Of a DNA stretch of 64,000 nucleotides, positions 52,638 through 61,645 are shown in pieces. The number at the start of each line of letters is the position of its first letter. The stretch's first letter is position 1. Location of the stretch: the NCBI RefSeq assembly GCF_001426865.1, contig NZ_LMFO01000012.1, positions 564,172 to 628,171 on the forward strand, given 5' to 3'. Both the position numbers and the translations under genes were made by a program. The stretch comes from Paenibacillus sp. Root52. Its GTDB lineage: Bacteria; Bacillota; Bacilli; Paenibacillales; Paenibacillaceae. The notes beneath the pieces are model-generated. The model searched no databases, had not been told where the DNA came from, and saw nothing but the letters and a program-made list of their open reading frames with translations.

Positions 52638-53507
52638 ATGAAGAGAAAGTTCAAGAGTACATTAAGGTTATGGATAATATCGTTCATGGCTCTACTGTTC
52701 TGGGCGAACTTGTCATATAGTGGTTCTGCGCAAAGTAATGGTGAGAATGGTCAAGTCGAAGAATCTATTTCAGCCAATCTTTCGATTCAGCAGATGAATG
52801 AAGAAGCAGCTCTATTATACCGTTACGCACTGGAGCAGGATGTGGAGAAGGTCAGAGGCAGTATTCTTAGGATCAGTAATGGACTGGAACATATATCGTT
52901 CGAAGGTCAAACGACGGTGGAGGGCATTCATGCCTTATCTGAGACGGTGGTTGAAGTAAAAGAGGCTGCTGTACGAATTAAAAGTGATACTACAGCTCTA
53001 CAGCAAGCTTCAGCTAAATTAAGACTGGCTGCCGATAGCCTGGCTAATCCTGCAAAACCATTATGGCTTCAGTACTATAAAATTATAAAAGACGATCTTC
53101 AGGCTTTGTCTTTAGCGGCGAACCAGCGACAAAATGCTGCGACATTGTTAAGTCGGTATGCTGCGCTGGAAGAGCATTATGAGACCGTTCGTCCAGCAGC
53201 ACTGATTCGGCGTGAACCCTACGAGATTGCGCAACTGGACGCCTGGCTGTCCCATACAAAAGGGCTAACGATGGGAAAACAACCTGATCTCTCACAACTA
53301 CAGGCTATGATGATACATGGTGAAGAGTTGGTGAATCAGTTGTTCGGACGTGAAAAAGACGAAAGTGCCTTCGTTCCATTTGTACAAGGGCCGGATCGGA
53401 GAGCAGCAGGGATGTTAATTACGTCAGTGATTGTTGCGGCTCTAAGTTACGCAGGATTTCGGAAATATCGGGCTCAACAACAAGGAATATTTCCTTTTCG
53501 GAGATAA
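52638..53507 (+). CDS. ypjB: Sporulation protein YpjB
   Basis: The 289-aa protein has an N-terminal signal/anchor (LWIISFMALLFWANLSYSG), a long helical domain, and a C-terminal helix (GMLITSVIVAALSYAGF) with a basic tail. This is the YpjB topology, and the location between ypjA and ypjC agrees. The ATG at 52638 has GGTGGGGGG upstream; three earlier in-frame starts (52617, 52620, 52632) overlap that site. Mother-cell expression in B. subtilis; exact role unclear. Confidence 0.85.
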   Translation: MKRKFKSTLRLWIISFMALLFWANLSYSGSAQSNGENGQVEESISANLSIQQMNEEAALLYRYALEQDVEKVRGSILRISNGLEHISFEGQTTVEGIHALSETVVEVKEAAVRIKSDTTALQQASAKLRLAADSLANPAKPLWLQYYKIIKDDLQALSLAANQRQNAATLLSRYAALEEHYETVRPAALIRREPYEIAQLDAWLSHTKGLTMGKQPDLSQLQAMMIHGEELVNQLFGREKDESAFVPFVQGPDRRAAGMLITSVIVAALSYAGFRKYRAQQQGIFPFRR

Positions 53508-53529
53508 GCAAGAATACATCTAAGATATG

Positions 53530-53593
53530 AAGAGACCTCTGTCCACAAGGAAGGCCGTCGTACGGCTGATTTCTTGGGTTAGAGGTCTTTTCA
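53530..53593. terminator. Bidirectional terminator between ypjB and ypjC
   Basis: AAGAGACCTCT (53530-53540) pairs with AGAGGTCTTTT (53581-53591); an inner GCCGT-CGT-ACGGC stem. T-runs on both strands. Confidence 0.8.
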
Positions 53594-53604
53594 TTATGAG
53601 TAGT

Positions 53605-54474
53605 TTAGTTTTCCTTGAAACCCTCACCGTGCACGTCATGTACGTCACTGATAATGACAAATGCACGTGGATCAACAGAACGCACGATCGTTTGCAAACG
53701 TCTAAATTCTTGACGAGAAATAACGCAGTATGCCACGTGCTTAGCTTGTTTCGAGTAGGCTCCAATAGCGGGAATGAGTGTTACTCCGCGATCCATTTCC
53801 CGGGTAATCAGATCAGCAATTTCGGGAGCATGGTCACTGATAATCATAAACGCACGAGCAGAGTAAGCCCCTTCCTGAATAAAATCAATGACTTTTGAAG
53901 CGATAAACACAGCCACAAGCGTATACAGAATTTTTTCTTTTGGGATGTAAATCAGAGAGATCCCGATAATGATAAAATCAATCCCCAGCAGTATACGTCC
54001 CATACTCCAGCCATATTTTCGATTCAGAATGCGAGCGATAATATCAGAACCACCTGTCGTTCCGCCCCAGCGAAAGACGATCCCGAGGCCTGCGCCAAGT
54101 GTAACACCAGCATATAGCGCAGCAAGCAAGAGGTCATTTTCCGTATGGAGGGGTTCAATCCACCCCAAATGAATCATTTTTTCAAACAACCATAGGAAAA
54201 TAGTGAGCGCGCCGATCCCCACGCCGGTATAGATCATCTGTTTGCCACCCAAAATTTTGAGTCCAATCAGGAAAAGTGGCACGTTCAGAATTAAGGTTGT
54301 GAGTGAAGGAGAGATGCCAAATGCATAGTTAACCAACACGGTGACTCCGGTGACTCCGCCTTCCATCAACTGGTTAGGGATGATGAAATAGAGCAGTCCG
54401 AATGCGTACAAGGCTGTACCGAGCAAAATAGGCAGAATTAATTTGAATTGCACCAACGATTTAACTGTACTCAT
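53605..54474 (-). CDS. ypjC: YitT family membrane protein, YpjC-like
   Basis: The 290-aa protein has five or six helices (YitT_membrane/DUF161) and a C-terminal cytosolic DUF2179 domain (about 205-290, DHAPEIADLITREMDRGVTLIPAIGAYSKQ). The ATG at 54474 has GGTGAGGG upstream; 32 more codons upstream are open but contain a hairpin repeat and no ribosome site. Convergent to ypjB, whereas its neighbours run on the plus strand. Transport role suggested for the family, not shown. Confidence 0.87.
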   Translation of the reverse strand: MSTVKSLVQFKLILPILLGTALYAFGLLYFIIPNQLMEGGVTGVTVLVNYAFGISPSLTTLILNVPLFLIGLKILGGKQMIYTGVGIGALTIFLWLFEKMIHLGWIEPLHTENDLLLAALYAGVTLGAGLGIVFRWGGTTGGSDIIARILNRKYGWSMGRILLGIDFIIIGISLIYIPKEKILYTLVAVFIASKVIDFIQEGAYSARAFMIISDHAPEIADLITREMDRGVTLIPAIGAYSKQAKHVAYCVISRQEFRRLQTIVRSVDPRAFVIISDVHDVHGEGFKEN

Positions 54475-54510
54475 AAGATCCCTCACCGTATGTAAATTTA
54501 GAATGTTAAA

Positions 54511-54545
54511 GAGATTGTTCAAAAAGTCAGCTTTCCTTTTTGAAC
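54511..54545. repeat. Dispersed hairpin repeat, copy A
   Basis: GTTCAAAAAG (54517-54526) pairs with CTTTTTGAAC (54536-54545). The 5' flank AAAGAGATTGTTCAAAA matches copy B at 56481-56496 with two differences. Confidence 0.6.
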
Positions 54546-54693
54546 ACGCACTTACAGCAATCATTCCCATCTTAGTATACCTTTTTGTAGATTCTTTAAA
54601 AATGATTTGTGGTTTATATTGTGGAAGTGTATCTAAATAACTGATATTATTATGAACAAATACGACATTATTTCAAAAGGAGAATCCGTTCTC

Positions 54694-55023
54694 ATGGAGA
54701 AAAGCATCGCAGAAATGCAGCGTGAGGTTGATCTCTATATCTCACAGTTCAAAGAGGGGTACTTCAGTCCACTCGCCATGCTGGCTCGCATGTCAGAAGA
54801 AGTAGGGGAGCTTGCACGGGAAGTGAATCATGAGTTTGGTGAGAAGCCGAAGAAGGCTTCTGAAGCAGATAACTCGATTGAACTGGAACTTGGAGATATT
54901 TTATTTATCACGATTTGTTTTGCCAATTCGCTCGGCATTGACCTGGCTCAGGCACACGATAAAGTCATGCATAAATTTAATACACGCGATGCTAATCGGT
55001 GGACTCCAAAAAACACCGATTAG
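54694..55023 (+). CDS. ypjD: MazG-like nucleotide pyrophosphohydrolase, YpjD
   Basis: The 109-aa protein has the MazG EExxE...ExxD metal motifs: RMSEEVGELAREVN (about 32-45) and ELELGDILFITICFAN (about 62-77). Such enzymes hydrolyse NTPs or modified dNTPs to the monophosphate. ATG 54694 has AAAGGAG nine bases upstream; the 14-codon upstream extension is unsupported. Followed 51 bases later by a TPR gene. Confidence 0.92.
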   Translation: MEKSIAEMQREVDLYISQFKEGYFSPLAMLARMSEEVGELAREVNHEFGEKPKKASEADNSIELELGDILFITICFANSLGIDLAQAHDKVMHKFNTRDANRWTPKNTD

Positions 55024-55074
55024 GCGTAGATTACATATGCTGTACCATCACCCGATTGGGGAGGGACAGCTTGG

Positions 55075-55599
55075 ATGATGAAGCCGGAAGATTACATGCA
55101 GCAAGCATATCGCTGTATTTTGCAAAATGATTTTGAGCAGGCGATTCGGTGGTTCGAATCAGCCATTCACGCTCACCCGGAACATGCGGAGCTCTACTAT
55201 CGCTGTTCCATCACGCATGCGCGCAGTCAGCACCTTAGTCCTGCATTGCAATATGCTCGCAAGGCTGTGGAGTTGTCTCAGGACACGGAGGAGTACAGAT
55301 TGCATTTGCAGACGCTCGAAGCGAAGCAACTGAGCATTCAAGCAAAGGGCATGTTAGAACAGGCAGGAAGTGGGACACATGAACGTTATGTGCAAGCCGC
55401 TAGGCTGCTGAAGCAAGCCGTTAAGCTTGATCCCTTATCTGTGGAGGCACATGTGATGCTAGCTCTTGCATACAGCGATCTGAACGAGTTCGATCTTGCA
55501 ACAAAGGCTGTACGTGATGCATTGTCTCTGGATCCGCAGAATAGGCAATTGCATCTATTGCTCGACCAAATCAAACAGCGTATGAATTCTATTCAATAA
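55075..55599 (+). CDS. Tetratricopeptide-repeat protein
   Basis: The 174-aa protein is made of about four TPR units: residues 4-37 (AYRCILQNDFEQAIRWFESAIHAHPEHAELY), 38-72, 103-136 (ARLLKQAVKLDPLSVEAHVML) and 137-170 (NEFDLATKAVRDALSLDPQNRQLH). A scaffold for protein binding, probably cytoplasmic. Starts ATG-ATG at 55075/55078 after GGGGAGGGA. Located between ypjD and dapB, which are adjacent in B. subtilis. Partner unknown. Confidence 0.85.
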   Translation: MMKPEDYMQQAYRCILQNDFEQAIRWFESAIHAHPEHAELYYRCSITHARSQHLSPALQYARKAVELSQDTEEYRLHLQTLEAKQLSIQAKGMLEQAGSGTHERYVQAARLLKQAVKLDPLSVEAHVMLALAYSDLNEFDLATKAVRDALSLDPQNRQLHLLLDQIKQRMNSIQ

Positions 55600-55676
55600 G
55601 AATCCATTCTAATGGCGACATTAGCATAGAACGGATTCGGACTACTGATCAAACATAGCGAGGAGATGCAGCCAAG

Positions 55677-56480
55677 ATGAGTGAAACAATCAGAGTTGCC
55701 GTAATTGGAGCGGCTGGCCGGATGGGCCGAGAAGTGGTGAAATTGGTGCTTCAAGATCCTGAATTAGAATTGGCAGCAGCAGTTAACCGTTCCGGCGCCG
55801 GCACAGACGCCGGAACACTCGTCGGTCTTCCAGAGTGTGGAGTATTGGTGACCGACGATATTGAAATGGCTTTTGCTGAGTCTAAACCGCAGGTTATGGT
55901 TGATTTTACAATCCCACAATATGCGTTTAAACATACTGAAATTGCGATCCGATATGGGGTAAGACCCGTTATGGGCGTTACAGGGTTTACAACCGAACAA
56001 ATTGAGCAACTGGACAAGCAGTGTCAGGACAAAGGTATCGGAGGTTTGATTGCCCCTAACTTCTCCATTGGAGCTATTTTAATGATGAGATTTGCGGCAC
56101 AAGCAGCCAAACATATGCCTAATGTGGAGATCATTGAGTATCATGGGGATCAGAAGTTGGATGCTCCCTCAGGAACGGCCATCAAAACGGCTGAGCTGAT
56201 TGCAGCCAACCGTGAGGAACTTCGCCAAGGTAACCCGAATGAAGAAGAGCTTATCGAGGGATCTCGTGGTGGATATTATAATGGCTTCCGCATTCATAGC
56301 GTTCGTCTACCGGGCGTATTTGCACAACAGGAAGTTGTATTTGGTGATTTTGGCCAAACGCTCAAAATTCGTCATGACTCCTATGAACGTGCAGGTTATA
56401 TGCCAGGTGTTAAAATTGGTATCCAAAAAGTTATGGAATATACAGGACTCATCTACGGTTTCGATAACTTTATCGACTAA
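55677..56480 (+). CDS. dapB: 4-hydroxy-tetrahydrodipicolinate reductase
   Basis: DapB reduces HTPA to tetrahydrodipicolinate in lysine and peptidoglycan (diaminopimelate) synthesis; the pathway also feeds dipicolinate for spores. The 267-aa protein has the NAD(P) motif GAAGRMGREV (11-20), VMGVTGFTTEQ, and the active-site stretch EYHGDQKLDAPSGTA. The second His of the usual HH pair is Gly here; the catalytic His and Lys remain. ATG with GAGGAG upstream. Confidence 0.95.
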   Translation: MSETIRVAVIGAAGRMGREVVKLVLQDPELELAAAVNRSGAGTDAGTLVGLPECGVLVTDDIEMAFAESKPQVMVDFTIPQYAFKHTEIAIRYGVRPVMGVTGFTTEQIEQLDKQCQDKGIGGLIAPNFSIGAILMMRFAAQAAKHMPNVEIIEYHGDQKLDAPSGTAIKTAELIAANREELRQGNPNEEELIEGSRGGYYNGFRIHSVRLPGVFAQQEVVFGDFGQTLKIRHDSYERAGYMPGVKIGIQKVMEYTGLIYGFDNFID

Positions 56481-56512
56481 AAGAGGCTGTTCAAAACCCG
56501 GACGTTTTGAAC
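56481..56512. repeat. Dispersed hairpin repeat, copy B
   Basis: GTTCAAAA (56489-56496) pairs with TTTTGAAC (56505-56512) between dapB and mgsA. Its 5' flank AAAGAGGCT matches copy A (AAAGAGATT) at seven of nine bases. No T-run, so not a terminator. Confidence 0.6.
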
Positions 56513-56534
56513 CTGAACCCAAAAGGAGATTGTC

Positions 56535-56975
56535 ATGTTAAAAATTGCATTTATTGCCCATGATCGCAAAAAAGAAGAAATGGTCAACTTCGTGACAGCA
56601 TATGAACCTGTATTTACTGACCACCAATTATATTCCACCGGCACTACAGGTCTTCGTATAATGGAAGGCACATCTCTACAGATCCACCGATTCGAATCCG
56701 GTCCGCTGGGTGGAGATCAACAGATTGGTGCGTTGGTTGCGCAGAATGAGATGGATCTTATTATTTTCTTGCGTGATCCACTGATGGCACAGCCACACGA
56801 ACCAGATATTAATGCACTTCTTCGTCTATGTGATGTTCAAGGCATTCCTCTGGCAACCAATATTGCAACAGCCGAGATTCTTGTTAAAGCATTGGATCGT
56901 GGTGATTTTGCATGGAGAGAGCTTGTTCACAAATATAAGCCAGAGGCGGGTATAGAACCGGGTGATACGCAATGA
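56535..56975 (+). CDS. mgsA: Methylglyoxal synthase
   Basis: MgsA converts dihydroxyacetone phosphate to methylglyoxal, relieving sugar-phosphate stress. The 146-aa protein shows [31 protein letters not shown] (phosphate and catalytic region) and [28 protein letters not shown] seven bases before the ATG. It overlaps bshB1 by 4 bp: bacillithiol, made by the next two genes, is the thiol used to detoxify methylglyoxal. Confidence 0.96.
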   Translation: MLKIAFIAHDRKKEEMVNFVTAYEPVFTDHQLYSTGTTGLRIMEGTSLQIHRFESGPLGGDQQIGALVAQNEMDLIIFLRDPLMAQPHEPDINALLRLCDVQGIPLATNIATAEILVKALDRGDFAWRELVHKYKPEAGIEPGDTQ

Positions 56976-57673
56976 GTTTAGATATACTCATTTTTGGCGC
57001 TCACGCAGATGATGCGGAAATTGGTATGGGTGGAACTATCGCGAAACACACGGCAGCCGGATTAAAGGTTGGCGTGTGCGATTTAACCCGAGCTGAGATG
57101 TCATCGAACGGTACGGTGGAGCGCAGGGCCGAGGAAGCGGAGGAAGCCTCCCGCGTCCTCGGTCTTTCGTGTCGGTCAAATCTGGGACTGCCTGATCGAG
57201 GCCTATACATAACGCCAGAGCATATTCAAGCGGTAACGGCTGAGATTCGTCGCCATGCCCCACATGTGGTATTTGCTCCATATTGGGAGGATCGCCATCC
57301 GGATCATGTGATGTGCAGTAAAATTGTGCAGGAAGCTGTATTTAATGCGAAACTAAGAAATTACATGCCGGAATTGCCAGCTGTGCAAGTGAAGGAATGT
57401 TATTTTTACTTTATTAACGATATCGGCAAAACGGATTTGATTGTAGATATTTCGGAACACTATGAACAAAAGGAAAATTCACTGCTATGTTATCGTTCAC
57501 AGTTTGAGATGGGGGCCGGTACTGTCTCCACTCCACTGAATCAAGGATACATTGAGCGGGTAAGAGCAAGGGATTCTCTATTAGGGCAGCGTAGCCTCAT
57601 CCCTTTTGCTGAAGGTTTCGCGACTTTAACACCTTATGTTGTTCGTCAGTTTGGTTCAGCAAATCATAAATAA
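56972..57673 (+). CDS. bshB1: Bacillithiol biosynthesis deacetylase BshB1
   Basis: BshB1 removes the acetyl group from GlcNAc-malate. The 233-aa PIG-L/LmbE-fold protein has the zinc motif [13 protein letters not shown] (His and Asp ligands near 10-14), and [15 protein letters not shown] with the third ligand. Starts within the mgsA stop; bshA follows after 96 bases. Order mgsA-bshB1-bshA is as in B. subtilis. Confidence 0.94.
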   Translation: MSLDILIFGAHADDAEIGMGGTIAKHTAAGLKVGVCDLTRAEMSSNGTVERRAEEAEEASRVLGLSCRSNLGLPDRGLYITPEHIQAVTAEIRRHAPHVVFAPYWEDRHPDHVMCSKIVQEAVFNAKLRNYMPELPAVQVKECYFYFINDIGKTDLIVDISEHYEQKENSLLCYRSQFEMGAGTVSTPLNQGYIERVRARDSLLGQRSLIPFAEGFATLTPYVVRQFGSANHK

Positions 57674-57769
57674 CGGTGAATCTTCTTATTATAGATGATG
57701 AATGATGATTCGTTTTCCGTTGCATTACATTAACCTGCACTCGCGGGGGATCAAAGGAGCGTCCATTGG

Positions 57770-58930
57770 ATGGATCAAAAGTTAAAGATTGGCATCACCT
57801 GTTATCCGTCCCTAGGAGGGTCTGGCGTTGTCGCAACGGAGCTAGGCAAATTGCTTGCCGAACAGGGGCACCAGGTTCACTTTATTGCCAACAGTATCCC
57901 GTTTAGACTGGGTTCGTTTCAAAAAAATATATTCTATCATGAGGTAGAGGTTAACGATTATTACGTGTTCCGTTATCCGCCTTATGATCTCTCTCTCGCG
58001 ACGAAGATGGCACAAGTAGCGAAGGCACAGCAACTCGATTTGCTTCATGTACATTATGCGGTTCCGCATGCAGTATGTGCTTTCTTAGCTAAGCAGATGG
58101 TGGGAGATGACCTGAAAGTAGTCACAACCCTTCATGGTACAGATATAACAGTGCTTGCACAGGATGAATCATTGAAGGATCTTATCCGTCTGGCGATCAA
58201 TGAAAGTGATGCGGTAACCGCTGTATCTCGTGATTTGATTCGTGAGACGGTGGATTTGTTGGATATCCAACGTCCAATCGATCTCACTTATAATTTTATT
58301 GATAAACGAATTTATTATCCACGTGATGCGGCCAGCTTACGTCGTGATTTTGCAGCGCCGAATGAGAAAATATTAATGCACATCTCTAACTTCCGACCAG
58401 TGAAGAGAACGCAGGATGTGGTAGAGGTATTTCGGCAGGTGCAGGAACAAGTTCCTGCTAGATTATTGTTTGTGGGCGAAGGGCCAGACCTCCCCAAAAT
58501 TCAGTGGAAGATCAATGAAATGGGCTTGAGTGATCGCGTGCATTTTCTGGGTAAACAGGATGATATCGCGCAAGTGATTTCCATGGCTGATGTCCTGATG
58601 CTACCATCGGAAAAAGAAAGCTTTGGCCTTGTTGCGCTTGAAGCAATGGCTTGTGGTGTGCCAACGATTGGTTCACAGGCTGGCGGTATTCCTGAACTGG
58701 TGTTACACGGCAAAACAGGATTCTTGTCTCCGATCGGAGATACGCAGTCCATGGCGGAGAATGCAATTCGTTTGTTAACCGACGATCGTCTAGCTGCTGA
58801 ATTCAGAGAAGCTTGTTTACATCGAGCTCATCATGATTTCTGCAATGATGCCATTCGTCATGAATATGAAGAAATTTACTACCGCGTGCTGGGACGTGAA
58901 GTTCCGAGTCTCAAGCCGGTATGTGGTTGA
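57770..58930 (+). CDS. bshA: Bacillithiol biosynthesis glycosyltransferase BshA
   Basis: BshA joins UDP-GlcNAc to L-malate, the first bacillithiol step. The 386-aa GT-B (GT4) enzyme has GITCYPSLGGSGVVATELGK at the start, TTLHGTDITVLAQD, and the C-terminal nucleotide-sugar site SEKESFGLVALEAMACGVPTIGSQAGGIPE. ATG at 57770 with AAAGGAG ten bases upstream. Confidence 0.95.
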   Translation: MDQKLKIGITCYPSLGGSGVVATELGKLLAEQGHQVHFIANSIPFRLGSFQKNIFYHEVEVNDYYVFRYPPYDLSLATKMAQVAKAQQLDLLHVHYAVPHAVCAFLAKQMVGDDLKVVTTLHGTDITVLAQDESLKDLIRLAINESDAVTAVSRDLIRETVDLLDIQRPIDLTYNFIDKRIYYPRDAASLRRDFAAPNEKILMHISNFRPVKRTQDVVEVFRQVQEQVPARLLFVGEGPDLPKIQWKINEMGLSDRVHFLGKQDDIAQVISMADVLMLPSEKESFGLVALEAMACGVPTIGSQAGGIPELVLHGKTGFLSPIGDTQSMAENAIRLLTDDRLAAEFREACLHRAHHDFCNDAIRHEYEEIYYRVLGREVPSLKPVCG

Positions 58931-59000
58931 TACAATCTTGACCTCGTAAGAGCATTTGGACGTGCTTAGCGAAGTGCAGGACAGTAATGAGGTGAGTTAA

Positions 59001-60299
59001 GTGGTTCAATGGGTACAGGTGGATCAAGAGATGGCACGACAAAGTGAACGTGTGATTCGTACGTTGAACGAGCATGGTTATGAAGCTTATTGGGTGGGTG
59101 GTTGTGTACGCGATGAGCTCCTAGGAAGAGCAGTGGATGATATGGACATTACGTCTTCGGCTTCTCCTGAGCAGGTGATGCAGTTGTTCGAAGACTGTAT
59201 CCCAACTGGGCTTCAGCATGGTACAGTGACCGTTCGCTCTGGTGGCTATTACTTCGAAGTAACAACATTTCGCACAGAATCGGAATATAAGGATAATCGA
59301 AGACCCTCAGCCGTACACTTTGTGAAGGATATCAAAGAGGATTTGCAGCGACGCGATTTCACCATGAATGCTCTTGCAATGGACTCAGACGGAAATATCG
59401 TTGATCCTTTCGGTGGTCAAATTGATATTCGCGCGGAGCGAGTTCGTTGTGTGGGAGAAGCCAAGGCGCGATTTGGTGAAGATGCACTGCGAATCCTTCG
59501 GTGTGTGCGTTTTGCATCAGTTTTCCACTTTAGCATTGCCTATAACACGTGGAAGGGACTTCTCCTTCAGAGAGATCTGTTAAAACATATCGCTATGGAA
59601 CGAGTGCGGACCGAGATGGTCAAAATGATGGCAGGTTCACAACCGCTCGCAGGTATGGAGCTTCTGCTTCGCAGTCGAATATTGGAAGAAGTCAAAGCCC
59701 CTGTCGATGCCAAACGGTTTAATAGAACACTTCTGATGAATCTTGAAGAGCTCAAGGGTGAGCATGTCATACTCCGTTGGGCATTACTTCTGCTGGCAGG
59801 GAACTATTCAAAGGATGAGGCGGATACGCTGTTACGTCAATGGACTTTCTCTAACGACGAACGTACCCGTATGACTGGAGTTCTCCAAGTGGAAGCGATG
59901 ACCAATAGCATTGTGCAGGAAAATAAACCTGTAGAGGCGCTGCGAGAGGAGTGGATTCAAGCGGTACTGGTATGCGGTATCCGTGCCACTCAAGACTGGC
60001 TGATGATTCAATCCATTCTTCCAGCCGCTTGGAGAGAACTGCCGATCTCAATGGAAGATCAGTTCAACTATATTCAAGCCCACGCTTCAGAGTGGAGCCA
60101 GTCCATGCAGGTACAGGAATTAAAGGATCTGAATATTACTGGCGAGGCGATTCTCGGTTTACTAGATCGCAAAGGCGGGCCTTGGTTGGGACAGCTCATG
60201 AAGCATCTGCTGAGAGAAACCGCGATTGGAAATATAGCAAATCAGTCTGAAGCGCTGAGTGCAGAAGTGAAGCGGGTGGGAGCCATTGACCAAGCATGA
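59001..60299 (+). CDS. cca: CCA tRNA nucleotidyltransferase
   Basis: Cca adds or repairs the 3'-CCA end of tRNAs. The 432-aa class II enzyme has the catalytic head VGGCVRDELLGRAVDDMDIT (GG...DxD), RRDFTMNALAMD, and the tRNA-binding helical body. GTG start with GAGGTGAG upstream. Overlaps birA by 14 bp, as the order cca-birA in B. subtilis. Confidence 0.95.
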   Translation: MVQWVQVDQEMARQSERVIRTLNEHGYEAYWVGGCVRDELLGRAVDDMDITSSASPEQVMQLFEDCIPTGLQHGTVTVRSGGYYFEVTTFRTESEYKDNRRPSAVHFVKDIKEDLQRRDFTMNALAMDSDGNIVDPFGGQIDIRAERVRCVGEAKARFGEDALRILRCVRFASVFHFSIAYNTWKGLLLQRDLLKHIAMERVRTEMVKMMAGSQPLAGMELLLRSRILEEVKAPVDAKRFNRTLLMNLEELKGEHVILRWALLLLAGNYSKDEADTLLRQWTFSNDERTRMTGVLQVEAMTNSIVQENKPVEALREEWIQAVLVCGIRATQDWLMIQSILPAAWRELPISMEDQFNYIQAHASEWSQSMQVQELKDLNITGEAILGLLDRKGGPWLGQLMKHLLRETAIGNIANQSEALSAEVKRVGAIDQA

Positions 60300-61263
60300 A
60301 GAACTGCTACATATGTTACTAAAAGCGGATGGACAGTTTGTATCTGGGGAAGAGATTAGCAAAAATTTACTAATCAGCAGAACTGCCGTGTGGAAGCATG
60401 TGAATAAGCTGCGCGATCTTGGTTATGAGTTCGAAGCTGTCTCTCGAAAAGGATATCGACTTCTTACGAAGCCTGATAGCATTGATGAAGCAGGGCTCCA
60501 GTTGGCGCTGCAAACAGAAGTATTTGGACGTAAGGCGATTATTATGCAATCGACGCCATCTACCCAGGGAGAGGTGCAACAGCTCGCAGACGAAGGTGTC
60601 AGCGAAGGTGCTGTTGTACTTGCGGAGGAACAAACCAATGGACGAGGCCGTTATGGTCGCAGATGGTATTCTCCTCCAGGTAAGGGCATATGGATGAGTA
60701 TCTTGCTACGTCCACAGCAATCTCTCCGTAACGCACCGCAACTAACATTGTTAACAGGGCTTGCCGTTTGTCGCGCGATTCGTTCATTTACAGGCGTAGA
60801 TGCTGGAATTAAGTGGCCGAATGATGTGCTGGTTAATGGGCGTAAAATATGTGGAATTCTAATGGAGTCAGCTCTAGAAGATCATGAACTGAGATATTGT
60901 ATTGCAGGAATCGGGGTCGATGTTAATTTTGACAAGCAGGATTATCCTGAGGAACTGTCACCGATTGCGACGTCTCTCCAAATAGAAACAGGCAAAACGG
61001 TAGACCGAACTTTACTTGCAGCAGCAATTCTAACAGAGCTAGAGCAATTATATGATATGTATCAAAAGCAAGGCTTTAATGTGATTGCTGCTTTGTGGGA
61101 AGCATTATCCGTCTCGCTCCATCGTGACATCAAAGTATCCAATGCTCATGGCATTGTTGAAGGAATGGCACTGGGGATTGATTCTTCTGGTGCACTAATT
61201 GTACAGAAAAAGGATGGAGAACGGATTACGGTTTTCTCTGGCGAAATTTCGTTAACTGACTAG
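60286..61263 (+). CDS. birA: Biotin ligase / biotin operon repressor BirA
   Basis: The 325-aa bifunctional protein has an N-terminal winged helix (1-60, SGEEISKNLLISRTAVWKHVNKLRDLGYEF) for DNA binding and a ligase domain with the biotinyl-AMP loop GRGRYGRRWYSPPGKGIWMS and the KWPNDVLVNGRKICGIL signature, plus the C-terminal SH3-like domain. It biotinylates acetyl-CoA and pyruvate carboxylase carriers. TTG start at 60286, preceded by GGGTGGGAG inside cca. Confidence 0.95.
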   Translation: MTKHEELLHMLLKADGQFVSGEEISKNLLISRTAVWKHVNKLRDLGYEFEAVSRKGYRLLTKPDSIDEAGLQLALQTEVFGRKAIIMQSTPSTQGEVQQLADEGVSEGAVVLAEEQTNGRGRYGRRWYSPPGKGIWMSILLRPQQSLRNAPQLTLLTGLAVCRAIRSFTGVDAGIKWPNDVLVNGRKICGILMESALEDHELRYCIAGIGVDVNFDKQDYPEELSPIATSLQIETGKTVDRTLLAAAILTELEQLYDMYQKQGFNVIAALWEALSVSLHRDIKVSNAHGIVEGMALGIDSSGALIVQKKDGERITVFSGEISLTD

Positions 61264-61645
61264 AGAATTGTCGAATTTCCAAGATTAAAATGAACATAAG
61301 ACGTGAAGTTTAAGCCGAACTTTGGTATACTGTGTTTGTGAGGCGATATCGGCTAATGAAGACCGAATTGCACTCCACGCAACAGTATGCCTTATTGGCT
61401 TGAATTGAACAGTATTAGGAAATGTTCCATAAGATCGCGTTTGATTGCGAAACTTTTGAACATGTAACCAGCAATTGAATTGATGTTGAAGTGAGATGTT
61501 GGATTCTGCTCTGAGCCGAAGAGGACCGAGACAGAAGGGACGATCGCAAGTGACTCTTTTTTGACTTTTCGGGACTTTTTAGTGGAAAACTAAAAGGTTT
61601 TTTTTGTTGTGTTTACATTGAAAAGGTGAAAGGAGCCATGACTAA
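61264..61645 (+). promoter_or_regulatory. Long panB leader, possible pan RNA
   Basis: 382 bases without a gene between birA and panB. Around 61500-61545 the sequence can fold TTCTG-CTC...GAG-A-CAGAA with a bulged A and internal GAAGAGGACC. The pan RNA motif, found before panB in Firmicutes, is described as a stem with bulged adenosines; match not verified. TATACT at 61326-61331 is a possible -10 without a good -35. An intrinsic terminator closes the leader. Confidence 0.4.
61575..61606 (+). terminator. Leader terminator before panB
   Basis: CTTTTTAGT-GGAAA-ACTAAAAGG followed by TTTTTTTT, 40 bases before the panB start. It fits an attenuator within the leader. Confidence 0.75.
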
